From Pseudomonas umsongensis (GTDB lineage: Bacteria > Pseudomonadota > Gammaproteobacteria > Pseudomonadales > Pseudomonadaceae): 64,000 nt of DNA. The stretch's first letter is position 1, and every line of letters begins with the position of its first letter. The position numbers were made by a program, and so were the translations under genes. Below, one piece after another: positions 16,875 through 25,920 of the stretch. Location of the stretch: assembly GCF_002236105.1 (NCBI RefSeq), contig NZ_NIWU01000001.1, positions 1,798,001-1,862,000 of the forward strand. The letters run 5' to 3'. The notes below the pieces were generated by a model. That model did not search any database, was not told the DNA's origin, and saw nothing but the letters and a program-made list of their open reading frames with translations.

Positions 16875-17642
16875 TCAGTGTTTACCTAGATAGAAGTCAT
16901 GCAGATCGCCCCGGGCCAGCAGCTCGCTGGCGCTGCCGGACAACACCACCCGGCCGGTGTCGAGGACATAGGCCGTGGAAGCGTACTTGAGCGCCACATT
17001 AATATTTTGCTCGGCAATCAGGAAGCTCACTTGTGCGTCGCGGTTGAGCTGGGCGACGATCTCGAAAATCTCCTGGACGATGATAGGCGCCAATCCCATG
17101 GAAGGTTCGTCGAGCAGTACCAAAGTAGGACGTGTCATCAATGCGCGGCCGATGGCGACCATCTGCTGTTCGCCACCGGACGTGAGGCCGGCCTGGGTCT
17201 TGCGCTTGGTTTTCAGGCGCGGAAACCAGGCGTAGATGCGCTCCAGCTCCCGGGCCATGTCCTGGCGACTCAAGCCGCGGACAAATCCACCACTGCGCAA
17301 GTTGTCCTCCACCGTCAATTGCGCGAAGACGTGCCGGCCCTCCAGTACGTGGACCATCCCTTCGCGCACCCGCAGGCTCGGATCGACGCCTGCGGTATCA
17401 CGCCCCAGGAACTCGATGCTGCCACGACTGACCTCGGCCCGCTCGGCCCGCACCAGCCCGGAAATCGCCTTGAGCGTGGTGCTTTTACCCGCGCCGTTGG
17501 CGCCGAGCAACGCGACGATGCCGCCCTTGGGCACCGTCAGCGAGACGCCGGCCACGGCCAGGATCGCGCCGTCGTAGATCACTTCGATGTCATTGACCCG
17601 CAACAAATCGTTGACGGCAATGTCGCTGGCGGCATGGCTCAT
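16875..17642 (-). CDS. Branched-chain amino acid-type ABC transporter ATPase (LivF-like)
   Basis: Energises import by a HAAT-family ABC transporter. The 255-residue protein has Walker A GANGAGKST, signature TSGGEQQMVAIGRAL, Walker B LVLLDEPS and the switch His region IAEQN. GAGGAA precedes the ATG. It lies 3 bases after the binding-protein gene in a tight operon with LivM-, LivH- and LivG-like genes. The neighbouring sulfur-type oxidoreductases suggest a sulfur-containing or carboxylate substrate rather than leucine. Confidence 0.9.
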   Translation of the reverse strand: MSHAASDIAVNDLLRVNDIEVIYDGAILAVAGVSLTVPKGGIVALLGANGAGKSTTLKAISGLVRAERAEVSRGSIEFLGRDTAGVDPSLRVREGMVHVLEGRHVFAQLTVEDNLRSGGFVRGLSRQDMARELERIYAWFPRLKTKRKTQAGLTSGGEQQMVAIGRALMTRPTLVLLDEPSMGLAPIIVQEIFEIVAQLNRDAQVSFLIAEQNINVALKYASTAYVLDTGRVVLSGSASELLARGDLHDFYLGKH

Positions 17643-17645
17643 GGC

Positions 17646-18986
17646 TTATTCCTCCGCGGTGCAGGTGCGTGGCGTCAGGCCTTTTTCCTTGGCGAACGCG
17701 GCGGATTTCTCATCGATCAATGGCCGCAACAACGCACGGTCGGCGGCGATCCAGTCACTGATCAGCGTCCAGTTGGCGCCGTCCCACTGCTGCACCCGCG
17801 CCGAACCGCCGCCCTCGTGATCCTTGCAAGACAGCTTGAGGTTCTGCATCAGGCCGAAGTAACCCATGTCCTTGAGCCGCGCATCGTCGATATTCAGATG
17901 TTCCAGGCCCCAACGCCCTTCCTCACCGTTGAGCGGGCGCTTGCCGAATTTGCCCTGGGCGGTGCGAATCGCTTCCACCGCCACGGCGGCATTCACCAGC
18001 CCGGAGTTGTAGTAGACGCTGCCGAAATTCTTCAGGTCCTTGAGGTCGCTCTTGCCCTTGTCGAGGATGTATTGCTTGAGGCGCTTGTGGATCTCGAAGT
18101 CAGTGCCGGCCGGGTACGGCGTCAGCGCCAGGTAGCCTTTGGCGGCAGCGCCAGCGGGCAGCACGTCTTCGCTGGAGCTGGCCCAGATGTCGCCGACGAT
18201 GTGGTCCACCGGGAAGCCGAAACGCGCAGCGGTCTTGACCGCCACCGGGGTCGACACGCCCCAGGTGCGCAGGAACACCCAGTCCGGGTTGAGCTGACGG
18301 ATCTGCCGCCATTGCGCCGATTGCTCATTGCCCGGATCGGCCACCGGAATCTGGATGTTCTCGAACCCGTACTTCTCGGCCAACAGCTTGAGCGGCCCCA
18401 GGGTTTCGCGACCGTATGCGGAGTCGTGGTAGACCGTGGCGATTTTCTTGCCCTTGAGTTTGTCGAAGCCACCCTCTCGCTGGGCGATGTAGTTGATCAG
18501 GCTGGAGGCTTCGCTGTAGAAGGTCAGCATCACCGGGAAGTTGTACGGGAACACCGTGCCGTCGGTGGCTTCGGTGCGGCCATAACCCAGGGTGATCAGC
18601 GGAATCCTGTCGACTTCCGCCCGTTCACTCAGGGCATAGGCCGCCGGCGCGCCGTTAGGTTGATAGACCGCTACGGGCGCGCCATCCAGGCCATTCTTGA
18701 AGCGCTCGTAACACTCGATGCCCTTCTCCGCCGTCCATTCGGTTTCGCATTCCTGCCAAACCAGTTTCACCCCATTGATCCCGCCTTCGACCTCGTTGAT
18801 GTAGTTGAGGTAATCGATCATCCCGGCCCACACCTGTACGCCGCTGGAGGCGTAGGCGCCGACCCGGTAAGTGGCCAACGGAAAGAACTGCTGGTCCGCC
18901 GAGGCCTGGGCCATCGGTACTGCACTGCCGAAAACCGCCAGCGCCAAAGCGGCGCCGAGCAGGGAGCGTTTCAAGGATGCACGCAT
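17646..18986 (-). CDS. ABC transporter periplasmic substrate-binding protein (Leu/Ile/Val-type)
   Basis: A 446-residue exported receptor. The signal peptide is at residues 1-29 (MRASLKRSLLGAALALAVFG onward, cut near AQA-SA). The mature part has the type I periplasmic-binding fold. The sequence is longer than LivJ/LivK and resembles receptors for amides, urea-like or aromatic compounds. It sits between the permease and the second ATPase genes, as expected for one transporter. The ligand cannot be read from sequence. Confidence 0.87.
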   Translation of the reverse strand: MRASLKRSLLGAALALAVFGSAVPMAQASADQQFFPLATYRVGAYASSGVQVWAGMIDYLNYINEVEGGINGVKLVWQECETEWTAEKGIECYERFKNGLDGAPVAVYQPNGAPAAYALSERAEVDRIPLITLGYGRTEATDGTVFPYNFPVMLTFYSEASSLINYIAQREGGFDKLKGKKIATVYHDSAYGRETLGPLKLLAEKYGFENIQIPVADPGNEQSAQWRQIRQLNPDWVFLRTWGVSTPVAVKTAARFGFPVDHIVGDIWASSSEDVLPAGAAAKGYLALTPYPAGTDFEIHKRLKQYILDKGKSDLKDLKNFGSVYYNSGLVNAAVAVEAIRTAQGKFGKRPLNGEEGRWGLEHLNIDDARLKDMGYFGLMQNLKLSCKDHEGGGSARVQQWDGANWTLISDWIAADRALLRPLIDEKSAAFAKEKGLTPRTCTAEE

Positions 18987-19011
18987 GTTGTTTCTCTAGT
19001 AGTGGAAGGAT

Positions 19012-20061
19012 TCAGAAGCGCAGCGGCCAGTGGCCCAGCCGTTCACGAAGATTGCCCAGCAGGCGGATCAAGCCTTCCGGTTCCTTGATCAGGAACAGGA
19101 TGATCAGCACGCCGAAGATGATTTTTTGCAGGTTTTGCAGCTGCCCGGCATCCACCGCGCCACCGAGCAAGGCTTGGCCGAGGTGGCTGAGCAGGATTGG
19201 CAACAGGCTGATGAATGCCGCGCCGACGAAGTTGCCGGCGATGCTGCCCATGCCACCGATAATGATGATGAACAGGATCTGGAATGATCGATTGATATCG
19301 AAACTGCTGGCACTGGCGGTGCCCAGGTAGGCAAAGGCCCACAAGGCGCCGGCGATGCCCAGGTAGAACGAGCTGACGGCAAATGCCAGGAGCTTGTAGC
19401 GCGCCACGGGAATACCGATGACGGCAGCGGCGGTGTCCATGTCGCGGATCGCCATCCAGTTGCGGCCGATCTGGCTTTTCACCAGGTTCACCGCGACCCA
19501 GGTCAGCAGCAGCACAGTGGTCAGGGTCAGCCAATAGCGGCCCAGCGGCGTGTTCAGGTCATGGCCGAACAGCGCCAGTTTCGGTGCGCTGATGGTGCCG
19601 GACGAGCCGTAGTTGTAGAACCAGGGGAATTTGACGAACAGCCACTCCAGGAAAAACTGCGCCGCCAGGGTGGTAACCATCAGGTAAAAGCCCTTGATCC
19701 GCGAACTCGGCAGCCCGAAAAAAAAGCCCACCACCGCACTGATCAAACCGCCACCCAGCAACGCCACTGGCAGCCCCAGTTCAGGCAAACGCAACAGAAA
19801 ACCGTACGTGGCAAACGCCCCGACCGCCATGAACCCGGCCGCACCCACCGAGGTTTGCCCGGTGTAGCCGGTCAGCAGGTTCAGGCCAAGTCCGGCCAGG
19901 GACAGCACCAGGAACGGAATCAGAATGGCGTTCAACCAATAGTCGTTGCCGGTCAGTGGAACGACGACAACCGCGATCAGCAATAAGCCGACCAGACCGA
20001 ACGGCACGCGGCGCCGGACCAACACCGCCGGTGCGGTTTCACGGGTAAGGGAAATCGACAT
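19012..20061 (-). CDS. ABC transporter permease (LivM-like)
   Basis: A 349-residue inner-membrane subunit with about nine hydrophobic segments, among them LVGLLLIAVVVVPL near the N-terminus. The family loop GYTGQTSVGAAGFMAVGAF and the coupling region GRNWMAIRDMDTAAAVIGI are clear. I use the ATG at 20061. Upstream in-frame codons overlap livH antisense to nothing useful and give a non-hydrophobic leader. It follows the LivH-like gene by 4 bases. Confidence 0.9.
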   Translation of the reverse strand: MSISLTRETAPAVLVRRRVPFGLVGLLLIAVVVVPLTGNDYWLNAILIPFLVLSLAGLGLNLLTGYTGQTSVGAAGFMAVGAFATYGFLLRLPELGLPVALLGGGLISAVVGFFFGLPSSRIKGFYLMVTTLAAQFFLEWLFVKFPWFYNYGSSGTISAPKLALFGHDLNTPLGRYWLTLTTVLLLTWVAVNLVKSQIGRNWMAIRDMDTAAAVIGIPVARYKLLAFAVSSFYLGIAGALWAFAYLGTASASSFDINRSFQILFIIIIGGMGSIAGNFVGAAFISLLPILLSHLGQALLGGAVDAGQLQNLQKIIFGVLIILFLIKEPEGLIRLLGNLRERLGHWPLRF

Positions 20062-20065
20062 GGGT

Positions 20066-20947
20066 TCAGACTCGCTCGATGGCGCGCTCGCCGAACAGGC
20101 CGGCGGGACGGATGTAGAGGAAGGCCAGGGCCAGGACATAAGCAAACCACGGCGTGATGCCGCCACCGATCAGCGGGCCGATGTAGACTTCGGCGAGGTT
20201 CTCCGCCGCACCGACGATCAGCCCGCCGACAATCGCCCCGCCAATCGAGGTGAAACCACCGATGATCAACACCGGCAACGCCTTGAGCACCACCAGCGAC
20301 AGGGAAAACTGCACCCCTTGTCGCGCCCCCCAGAGCAACCCGGCCACGAGTCCGACCACTCCGGCCACGGCCCAGACGATCTGCCAGATGCGGTTGAGGT
20401 TGATGCCGATGGACAGCGCGGCGGTGGTGTCATCTGCCACCGCCCGCAACGAGATGCCGATGCGGGTCTTGTTGAACAGCAGTGCCAGCACCGTCACCAG
20501 CACGATGGCCGCAGCGGCGGCGATCAGGTCGAACTGGCTGAACATCATCGCGCCAATGAACAGCGGCACGTCGTCGATGCCCAGGTCCAGCGCCCGGACC
20601 TGCGAGCCCATCAAGCCTTGCGCCAGGCCTTCGATGATGAAGGACAGGCCGAGCGTGGCCATGAACAGGGTGATCTGTGAGCGATTGACCAAGGGTCGCA
20701 GCACCAGCCGCTCGATCAACAGCGCGCCAACGATCATCACCAGCACTGTCAACAGCAGCGCCAGGGCAAACGGCACACCCTGATCGTGCAGGCTGACGAA
20801 AGTCAGCGCGGCGAACAACAGCATCGCGCCCTGGGCGAAATTGAACACACCGCTGGCCTTGTAGATCAGCACGAAGCCGATGGCGACCAGCGAATACAGG
20901 GTTCCAGCGAGCAAGCCGCCGAGCAGGGTTTCAACGAAGAACGTCAT
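20066..20947 (-). CDS. ABC transporter permease (LivH-like)
   Basis: A 293-residue permease with eight or so membrane helices and the LivH landmarks GTLYSLVAIGFVLIYKASGV and GGFTSIGGAIVGGLIVG. Its ATG overlaps the stop of the upstream LivG-like gene (ATGA), so the two are translationally coupled. It pairs with the LivM-like subunit. Confidence 0.9.
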   Translation of the reverse strand: MTFFVETLLGGLLAGTLYSLVAIGFVLIYKASGVFNFAQGAMLLFAALTFVSLHDQGVPFALALLLTVLVMIVGALLIERLVLRPLVNRSQITLFMATLGLSFIIEGLAQGLMGSQVRALDLGIDDVPLFIGAMMFSQFDLIAAAAAIVLVTVLALLFNKTRIGISLRAVADDTTAALSIGINLNRIWQIVWAVAGVVGLVAGLLWGARQGVQFSLSLVVLKALPVLIIGGFTSIGGAIVGGLIVGAAENLAEVYIGPLIGGGITPWFAYVLALAFLYIRPAGLFGERAIERV

Positions 20948-21723
20948 CAGTGCACCACTCCCAGATACGCCGCGATCACCTCAGGGTTGGCCTGCACCTG
21001 GGCAGGCGTGCCATCGCCAACCTTGCGCCCGTAGTCGAGTACCACCACATGGTCGGACAGGCCCATCACCACGCTCATGTCGTGTTCGATCAACACCACC
21101 GTGGTGCCAAGGTCACGGTTGATGTAGGCGATGAATCGGGCCATATCCTGTTTTTCCTCGGCGTTCATCCCGGCCATCGGCTCGTCGAGCAGCAATAGGC
21201 TCGGACCGGCGATCAGGGCGCGGCCCAGCTCGACGCGCTTTTGCAGGCCATAGGCGAGATTGCCCACCGGCACATCGCGTTGGGCTTGCAGTTCGAGGAA
21301 TTCGAGGATGCCTTGGGCCTGCTGGCGAAACTGTTCGGCTTCAAGCCGGGCTCGTGGCAAACCCAATGCCTGCTCGATGAAGCTGCTGCGCAGGTGTCGC
21401 GACAGGCCGGTCAGGAGGTTGTCGATCACGCTCATTTTCTTGAACAGCGCGTTGTTCTGGAACGTTCGGCCTATGCCCCGGCGCGCAGCGCTCAAAGGAT
21501 CGATGCGCTTGAAAGACTGCTGCTCGAACACGATCGAACCGGCATCGAAGCGGTACACGCCGTTGAGCACATTGAGCAACGAACTCTTGCCCGCCCCGTT
21601 GGGGCCGATCAACGCGCAGATCTCGCCACGGCGCACATCGAACGACAGGTCGTTGATCGCCTTGACGCCTTTGAAGGACAGGGAAATACCGCTGACTTGC
21701 AGGATGGAATCGGTCGAGATCAT
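20947..21723 (-). CDS. ABC transporter ATPase (LivG-like)
   Basis: A 258-residue ATPase with Walker A GPNGAGKSS, a divergent signature AYGLQKRVELGRAL (the usual LSGGQ reads AYGLQ), Walker B LLLLDEPMAG and the LivG-type C-terminal LDYGRKVGDGTP. The ATG at 21723 overlaps the stop of the AMP-ligase-like gene by 4 bases. A longer frame to 21891 is antisense-like leader sequence and is rejected. Pairs with the LivF-like ATPase. Confidence 0.9.
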   Translation of the reverse strand: MISTDSILQVSGISLSFKGVKAINDLSFDVRRGEICALIGPNGAGKSSLLNVLNGVYRFDAGSIVFEQQSFKRIDPLSAARRGIGRTFQNNALFKKMSVIDNLLTGLSRHLRSSFIEQALGLPRARLEAEQFRQQAQGILEFLELQAQRDVPVGNLAYGLQKRVELGRALIAGPSLLLLDEPMAGMNAEEKQDMARFIAYINRDLGTTVVLIEHDMSVVMGLSDHVVVLDYGRKVGDGTPAQVQANPEVIAAYLGVVH

Positions 21724-22625
21724 GCGATGTTCCGTTTGAATTCGGCGAGCCAGGCAGGCGTGGATTGCGCTTGCGCGGTGCGCGTGGCTTGCCAGATGAA
21801 GTGCAGGTTGTGAAAGCCCAGCAGGCGGCGGACGCGGGTCTTGATCAGGCGTTGCAGGGGCTTTTGCGGCTGGGCAATGGCCCAGTCGCACAGGCGGCGG
21901 CGCCAGGTGCCCGGTGACGCGAGGCGGCTTTCGATTTCCATGGCAAGCAGTTGCAGGCGCCCGGCGGAGAGCAGCAAGCCCGAAGGCGCCACTTCACGGC
22001 GATCACGACTGGCGCTGCCAGGGCTTTCCGGGAAAGCCAGGGTTTGCCCGACACCGAGCCATTGTTTGAACAATACCGCCAGGCCGTCCTGCCATTCGGT
22101 GCCCTCTTCGCTCCATAACTGTTCTGCGTTCACACCGAGGCGAAGCCGTTGCGGATGCTCTGTCGGGCCCAGCAGCTCGGCGAAGTCGAGCAACGACTGG
22201 CCCTGGTTGAGCCAGAGTTGCCGCGCCTGCCGTCCCTGCACAAAGGCGTGGCCAGGGCTGCTGCGCCACAGGACGTTGTGCAAGGCGGGAGCGTCGAGGT
22301 TGTCGGCGATGGCCAGCACCTCGCCGCCGATGTGCTGAGCCGCCAGGGCCAGCAGCAACAGGTTCGGCTCGAAGGCGCCGCTGACGGCCAGCCGCGAATC
22401 CTCATCGAATCCTTGCTGGCGCAAGCCATCGGCCAGGCGCTCGACATCGCGCAAGACATCGATCCAGCGCCAGGCAAACCATTGCCCGTGACGCTTGTGC
22501 CGCAGCGCTGGCTGCAAAGGACTGATTTGCGCCCAATGGCGCAATTGCTCCAGCGCCTTGGGTGCGCTGACCTGCCATTCCCTGGTATCCGCAATCGGCG
22601 GACGCTTGAGTTCGTGCACGCTCAT
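21720..22625 (-). CDS. Degenerate/shortened AMP-dependent acyl-CoA synthetase-like protein
   Basis: The first part of this 301-residue protein (for example [20 protein letters not shown] and [20 protein letters not shown]) resembles the N-terminal substrate domain of AMP-forming acyl-CoA synthetases, which are normally about 550-650 residues. The phosphate loop (YTSGTTGxPK) and the later adenylation motifs are absent, so catalysis is not expected. It retains a good ribosome site (AGGAGG) and is coupled to the LivG-like gene, which argues that it is expressed. A decayed enzyme or a non-catalytic accessory protein are both possible. Confidence 0.6.
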   Translation of the reverse strand: MSVHELKRPPIADTREWQVSAPKALEQLRHWAQISPLQPALRHKRHGQWFAWRWIDVLRDVERLADGLRQQGFDEDSRLAVSGAFEPNLLLLALAAQHIGGEVLAIADNLDAPALHNVLWRSSPGHAFVQGRQARQLWLNQGQSLLDFAELLGPTEHPQRLRLGVNAEQLWSEEGTEWQDGLAVLFKQWLGVGQTLAFPESPGSASRDRREVAPSGLLLSAGRLQLLAMEIESRLASPGTWRRRLCDWAIAQPQKPLQRLIKTRVRRLLGFHNLHFIWQATRTAQAQSTPAWLAEFKRNIA

Positions 22626-22650
22626 GGGTTGACCTCCTGTTCATGGGTAA

Positions 22651-22675
22651 TGTGGGAGCGAGCCTGCTCGCGAAG
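22651..22675. repeat. Single REP unit
   Basis: ATGTGGGAGCGAGCCTGCTC followed by GCGAA is one arm of the common REP palindrome, next to the GATCGTTCCCACGC palindrome. Confidence 0.7.
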
Positions 22676-22682
22676 ATGCCAT

Positions 22683-22795
22683 GATCGTTCCCACGCTCTG
22701 CGTGGGAACGCCGCCATGGACGCTCTGCGTCCGCTCCTGATGCAGGGACGCGGAGCGTCCCGGGATGCATTCCCACGCAGAGCGTGGGAACGATC
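22683..22795. repeat. Palindromic GATCGTTCCCACGC repeat
   Basis: Outer arms GATCGTTCCCACGCTCTGCG (left) and the complement ending GTGGGAACGATC (right) plus inner GGGACGCGGAGCGTCCC form a branched hairpin of about 113 bases. The same unit occurs at 46243-46355. It separates the oxidoreductase genes from the transporter genes of this locus and could weaken read-through. Confidence 0.8.
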
Positions 22796-22801
22796 ATCTA
22801 C

Positions 22802-24205
22802 TCAGGCAGACACCACCTTTCTCTCCTGCTGCCGCAACCCCGCCAGATCGCGGTACCCGCTGCCCGGATGAATCTGCGGCAAGCGCGGTCCTTCACCGAA
22901 CAACTTCTCGCGCAATGTCCCCGGCGCGTATTCGGTCTTGTACACACCGCGTTTCTGCAACTCCGGCACCAGCAACTCCACGGCATCGATGAACGTTTCG
23001 TGGGTCAGCGCATACGCCAGGTTGAAGCCATCCACATCCGTCTCCTCGACCCATTCCTGCAGCAGATCGGCAACGGTTTCCGGGCTCCCGACAAACAACG
23101 GGCCAAAGCCACCGATGCCCACCCAGTCGGCCAGTTCATTGGGGGTCCAGACCTTGTTCGGATTGGCCGTGGAGAACGCCTCCACCGCCGATTGAATGGC
23201 ATTGGTGTGCACATGCTTGAGCGGTTCATCCGGGTTGAACTGACTGAAATCGATGCCCGTCCAGCCGGAAATCAACGCCATCGCGCCCTCATAACTGACC
23301 CAGCTCTTGTATTCCTCGAACTTGGCCTTGGCCTTGGCGTCGGTCTCGCCGAGGATCACCGTCTGCAGGTTGAAAATCAGGATCTTCGACGGATCACGCC
23401 CCGCCTGCGCTGCACGCTTGCGGATGTCGGCCACGGTTTTCTTCAGCAGCACTTTCGACGGTGCGGCGACGAACACACACTCGGCATGCTCGGCGGCGAA
23501 CTGCTTGCCGCGACTTGACGCCCCCGCCTGATATAACACCGGAGTGCGTTGCGGCGAGGGCTCGCAGAGGTGAATCCCCGGCACCTGGAAGTGTTTGCCG
23601 ACATGTTGGATCTCGTGGATTTTGCTCGGGTCGCTGAAGATCCGCCGCTCGCGATCGCGCAGGATCGCGCCCTCTTCCCAACTGCCCTCCCAGAGCTTGT
23701 AGCAAACCTGCAGGTACTCTTCGGCGAAGTCGTAGCGGGCGTCGTGCTCGGTCTGGGTTTTCTGCCCGAGGTTCTTCGCCCCGCTCTCCAGGTACGAGGT
23801 CACGATGTTCCAGCCAGCGCGGCCCTTGGTCAGGTGATCGAGGGTCGACAGGCGTCGGGCAAACGGGTACGGATGCTCGAACGACAGCGACGCGGTCAGG
23901 CCAAAGCCCAGGTGTTCGGTCACCAGCGCCATCGGCGGGATCAGTTGCAGCGGGTCGTTGACCGGCACCTGGGCCGCCTGGCGGATTGCCGCATCGCCGT
24001 TACCGTTATAGACGTCGTAGATGCCAAGCACATCGGCGATGAACAGGCCGTCGAACTTGCCGCGCTCGAGGATTTTCGCCAGATCTGTCCAGTATTCCAG
24101 GTCCTTGTACTGCCAGGAACGATCCCGCGGATGCGCCCACAACCCTGGCGACTGATGGCCGACGCAGTTCATGTCGAAAGCATTGAGACGGATTTCACGG
24201 GCCAT
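22802..24205 (-). CDS. LLM-class flavin-dependent monooxygenase (NtaA/SnaA/DszA/SoxA family)
   Basis: FMNH2-dependent monooxygenase of 467 residues in the bacterial luciferase superfamily, of the branch that includes DszA and nitrilotriacetate monooxygenase. Typical pieces are REIRLNAFDMNCVGHQSPGL at the start, GLFIADVLGIYDVY, GRAGWNIVTSYLESGAKN and LYQAGASSRGK. The ATG at 24205 shares one base with the upstream stop (TGATG), so it is coupled to the acyl-CoA dehydrogenase-like gene. Its place behind sfnB suggests desulfurisation or oxidation of an organosulfur compound. A reductase partner is not encoded next to it. Confidence 0.9.
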   Translation of the reverse strand: MAREIRLNAFDMNCVGHQSPGLWAHPRDRSWQYKDLEYWTDLAKILERGKFDGLFIADVLGIYDVYNGNGDAAIRQAAQVPVNDPLQLIPPMALVTEHLGFGLTASLSFEHPYPFARRLSTLDHLTKGRAGWNIVTSYLESGAKNLGQKTQTEHDARYDFAEEYLQVCYKLWEGSWEEGAILRDRERRIFSDPSKIHEIQHVGKHFQVPGIHLCEPSPQRTPVLYQAGASSRGKQFAAEHAECVFVAAPSKVLLKKTVADIRKRAAQAGRDPSKILIFNLQTVILGETDAKAKAKFEEYKSWVSYEGAMALISGWTGIDFSQFNPDEPLKHVHTNAIQSAVEAFSTANPNKVWTPNELADWVGIGGFGPLFVGSPETVADLLQEWVEETDVDGFNLAYALTHETFIDAVELLVPELQKRGVYKTEYAPGTLREKLFGEGPRLPQIHPGSGYRDLAGLRQQERKVVSA

Positions 24206-24654
24206 CAAACGGCTCCCTTGGTTGATGTGTGCAAGCTGGGCGGGTGAATGCCGTTGAGGCGAAAGTTGCCGATGAGGTGGAGCTTGCCGCGCAGCGGATC
24301 GTGCAGCGAACCCGGCAATGCGGTGCGCTGCCCCGTGAGTTCGAATTCGGCGTTGCTGGCTGTGCTCAAAGCCTCGGCGCTGGCCAGGCGGGATTCGGCT
24401 TCGGCGATGCTGACTTCGATGTCGTCAGTGCCACTGGCGAGAAATTCTTCAGCGCGTTCCAGCAGCGCAGCGGCCACTTCGATGCGGATGTGCACATCGC
24501 CAAGGCGGCTGATCACCAGAGGCTCATCAGTTGCCTGGTTGTGCTGGCGGACGAAACGCAAGGTCGCATCGAGCAGGCTACGCGCGTTGTGCAGGTCATG
24601 CCGGCTGTTGGCCAGGGGTTGCCCGGCGGCAATCGGTTGGGTCAAGGCGTTCAT
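24205..24654 (-). CDS. Stand-alone acyl-CoA dehydrogenase C-terminal-like protein
   Basis: A 149-residue protein whose second half parallels the last part of the neighbouring SfnB: LHDPLRGKLHLIGNFRLNGI here against LHDPARWKYHLIGNYLLNGV there. It therefore matches only the C-terminal helical domain and lacks the FAD-binding N-terminal and middle domains. It lies 10 bases after sfnB and is coupled to the monooxygenase gene, so it is kept in the operon. It may be a truncated duplicate or a helper subunit. Confidence 0.65.
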   Translation of the reverse strand: MNALTQPIAAGQPLANSRHDLHNARSLLDATLRFVRQHNQATDEPLVISRLGDVHIRIEVAAALLERAEEFLASGTDDIEVSIAEAESRLASAEALSTASNAEFELTGQRTALPGSLHDPLRGKLHLIGNFRLNGIHPPSLHTSTKGAV

Positions 24655-24664
24655 GGTGGACTCC

Positions 24665-25882
24665 TCAGTTCCAGGCGTGGCGCGCAGGCTTTACGCCGTT
24701 GAGCAGGTAGTTGCCGATCAAGTGGTATTTCCAGCGCGCCGGGTCGTGCAGCGTATGGGTGCGGGCGTTGCGCCAGTGACGGTCGAGGTTGTATTTGCCG
24801 AGCACCGAGCGGGTACCGGCCAGTTCGAAGAGCTTGCTGCTGGTGAGCAAGGCGATTTCGGTGGACAGCACTTTCGCCTGGGCGACCACCACCGAGGCGT
24901 GCGCCACCGTGTCTTCATTGGCGTCGAGCAGCGCGGCGTCAATGGCCTGGCCGGCCTTTTTCAGGATCGCTTCGCTACCCCGCACACGCCATTCGAGATC
25001 GCCGATGGCGGCAATGCTGAACGGGTCCTGCCAGCCGTGGTCCTGGCCGCTGTCGATCCATGGCCGCGCTTCACGGGCGTAGCGCTTGGTTTCTTCCAGG
25101 GCACCCACGGCGATACCGGTGTCCACGGCGGCCTGGATGATTTGTGAGATCGGGCCGTCGGCGGTTGGCTCATCGAAGGCTTTGTGGGCCGGGATCACCG
25201 CGCTGAGCGGGACCTGCACCGCGTTCAGGGTCACGCCACCGCTGGCGGTGGTGCGCTGGCCGAATCCGTCCCAACTGTCGATCACCGTCAAGCCGGGATT
25301 GTCGCGCTCGATGAAAGCGATGAACGCCTGGTTCTGTTCGTTGACCGCCACCGCCGGCACGATGTGCGCAAACAGCGCGCCGGTGCAGTAGAACTTCTCG
25401 CCGTCGATTTGCGCGGTGTCGTCGTTGAAGTGAATACGGGTTTCAAAAGCCCCGGCGTGTTTGCTTTTCGATTCCGAGAAGGCGTTGCCGAAGCGGTAAC
25501 CCTGCAGCACTTTGCCGAAGTAGTACTGCTTCTGCTCTTCGCTGGCGGTTTGCACCAGGATGTCGAGCACGCCAAGGTGGTTTTGCGGGATCTGTCCCAG
25601 GGAAGAATCAGCGGCGGAAATGATCTTGATCACTTCGGCGACGGTCACATAAGACACTCCGGCGCCACCGTAGGCTTTTGGCACGGTGATGCCCCAGAGG
25701 CCGCTAGCGGAGAACTCGTCGAGCTCGGCAACCGGCAGACGTCGTTCGCGATCGCGCACGCTGGCTTCGACGGCGAATCGCGCCGCGAGCTTGTGGGCGA
25801 TGGCAATCGCTTCCGCATCCGAGCGGATCACATGGGCAGGGCTCACACTGGCCGAGCGGGGGGATTGGGCTGAGGCTGTCAT
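24665..25882 (-). CDS. sfnB: SfnB family sulfur-acquisition oxidoreductase
   Basis: Acyl-CoA dehydrogenase-fold flavoprotein of 405 residues, related to DszC and SfnB, used by pseudomonads during sulfur starvation. The N-terminal helical domain (about 20-135), beta domain (about 136-235, with EKFYCTGALFAHIVPA) and C-terminal helices ending HPARWKYHLIGN-like are complete. GGAG lies 8 nt before the ATG at 25882. It is the first gene of the minus-strand locus and sits about 30 bases below a sigma-54 promoter, in keeping with SfnR-type control. The native substrate is unknown. Confidence 0.87.
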   Translation of the reverse strand: MTASAQSPRSASVSPAHVIRSDAEAIAIAHKLAARFAVEASVRDRERRLPVAELDEFSASGLWGITVPKAYGGAGVSYVTVAEVIKIISAADSSLGQIPQNHLGVLDILVQTASEEQKQYYFGKVLQGYRFGNAFSESKSKHAGAFETRIHFNDDTAQIDGEKFYCTGALFAHIVPAVAVNEQNQAFIAFIERDNPGLTVIDSWDGFGQRTTASGGVTLNAVQVPLSAVIPAHKAFDEPTADGPISQIIQAAVDTGIAVGALEETKRYAREARPWIDSGQDHGWQDPFSIAAIGDLEWRVRGSEAILKKAGQAIDAALLDANEDTVAHASVVVAQAKVLSTEIALLTSSKLFELAGTRSVLGKYNLDRHWRNARTHTLHDPARWKYHLIGNYLLNGVKPARHAWN

Positions 25883-25920
25883 GGGCCGACTCCGGGTTCT
25901 GGGTGAATGCACCAGAGCTT

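Noticed and set aside
16899..19088. A 729-residue plus-strand open frame
   Set aside because: It lies antisense to the LivF-like ATPase and the binding-protein gene, which have full family motifs. High GC creates long shadow frames.
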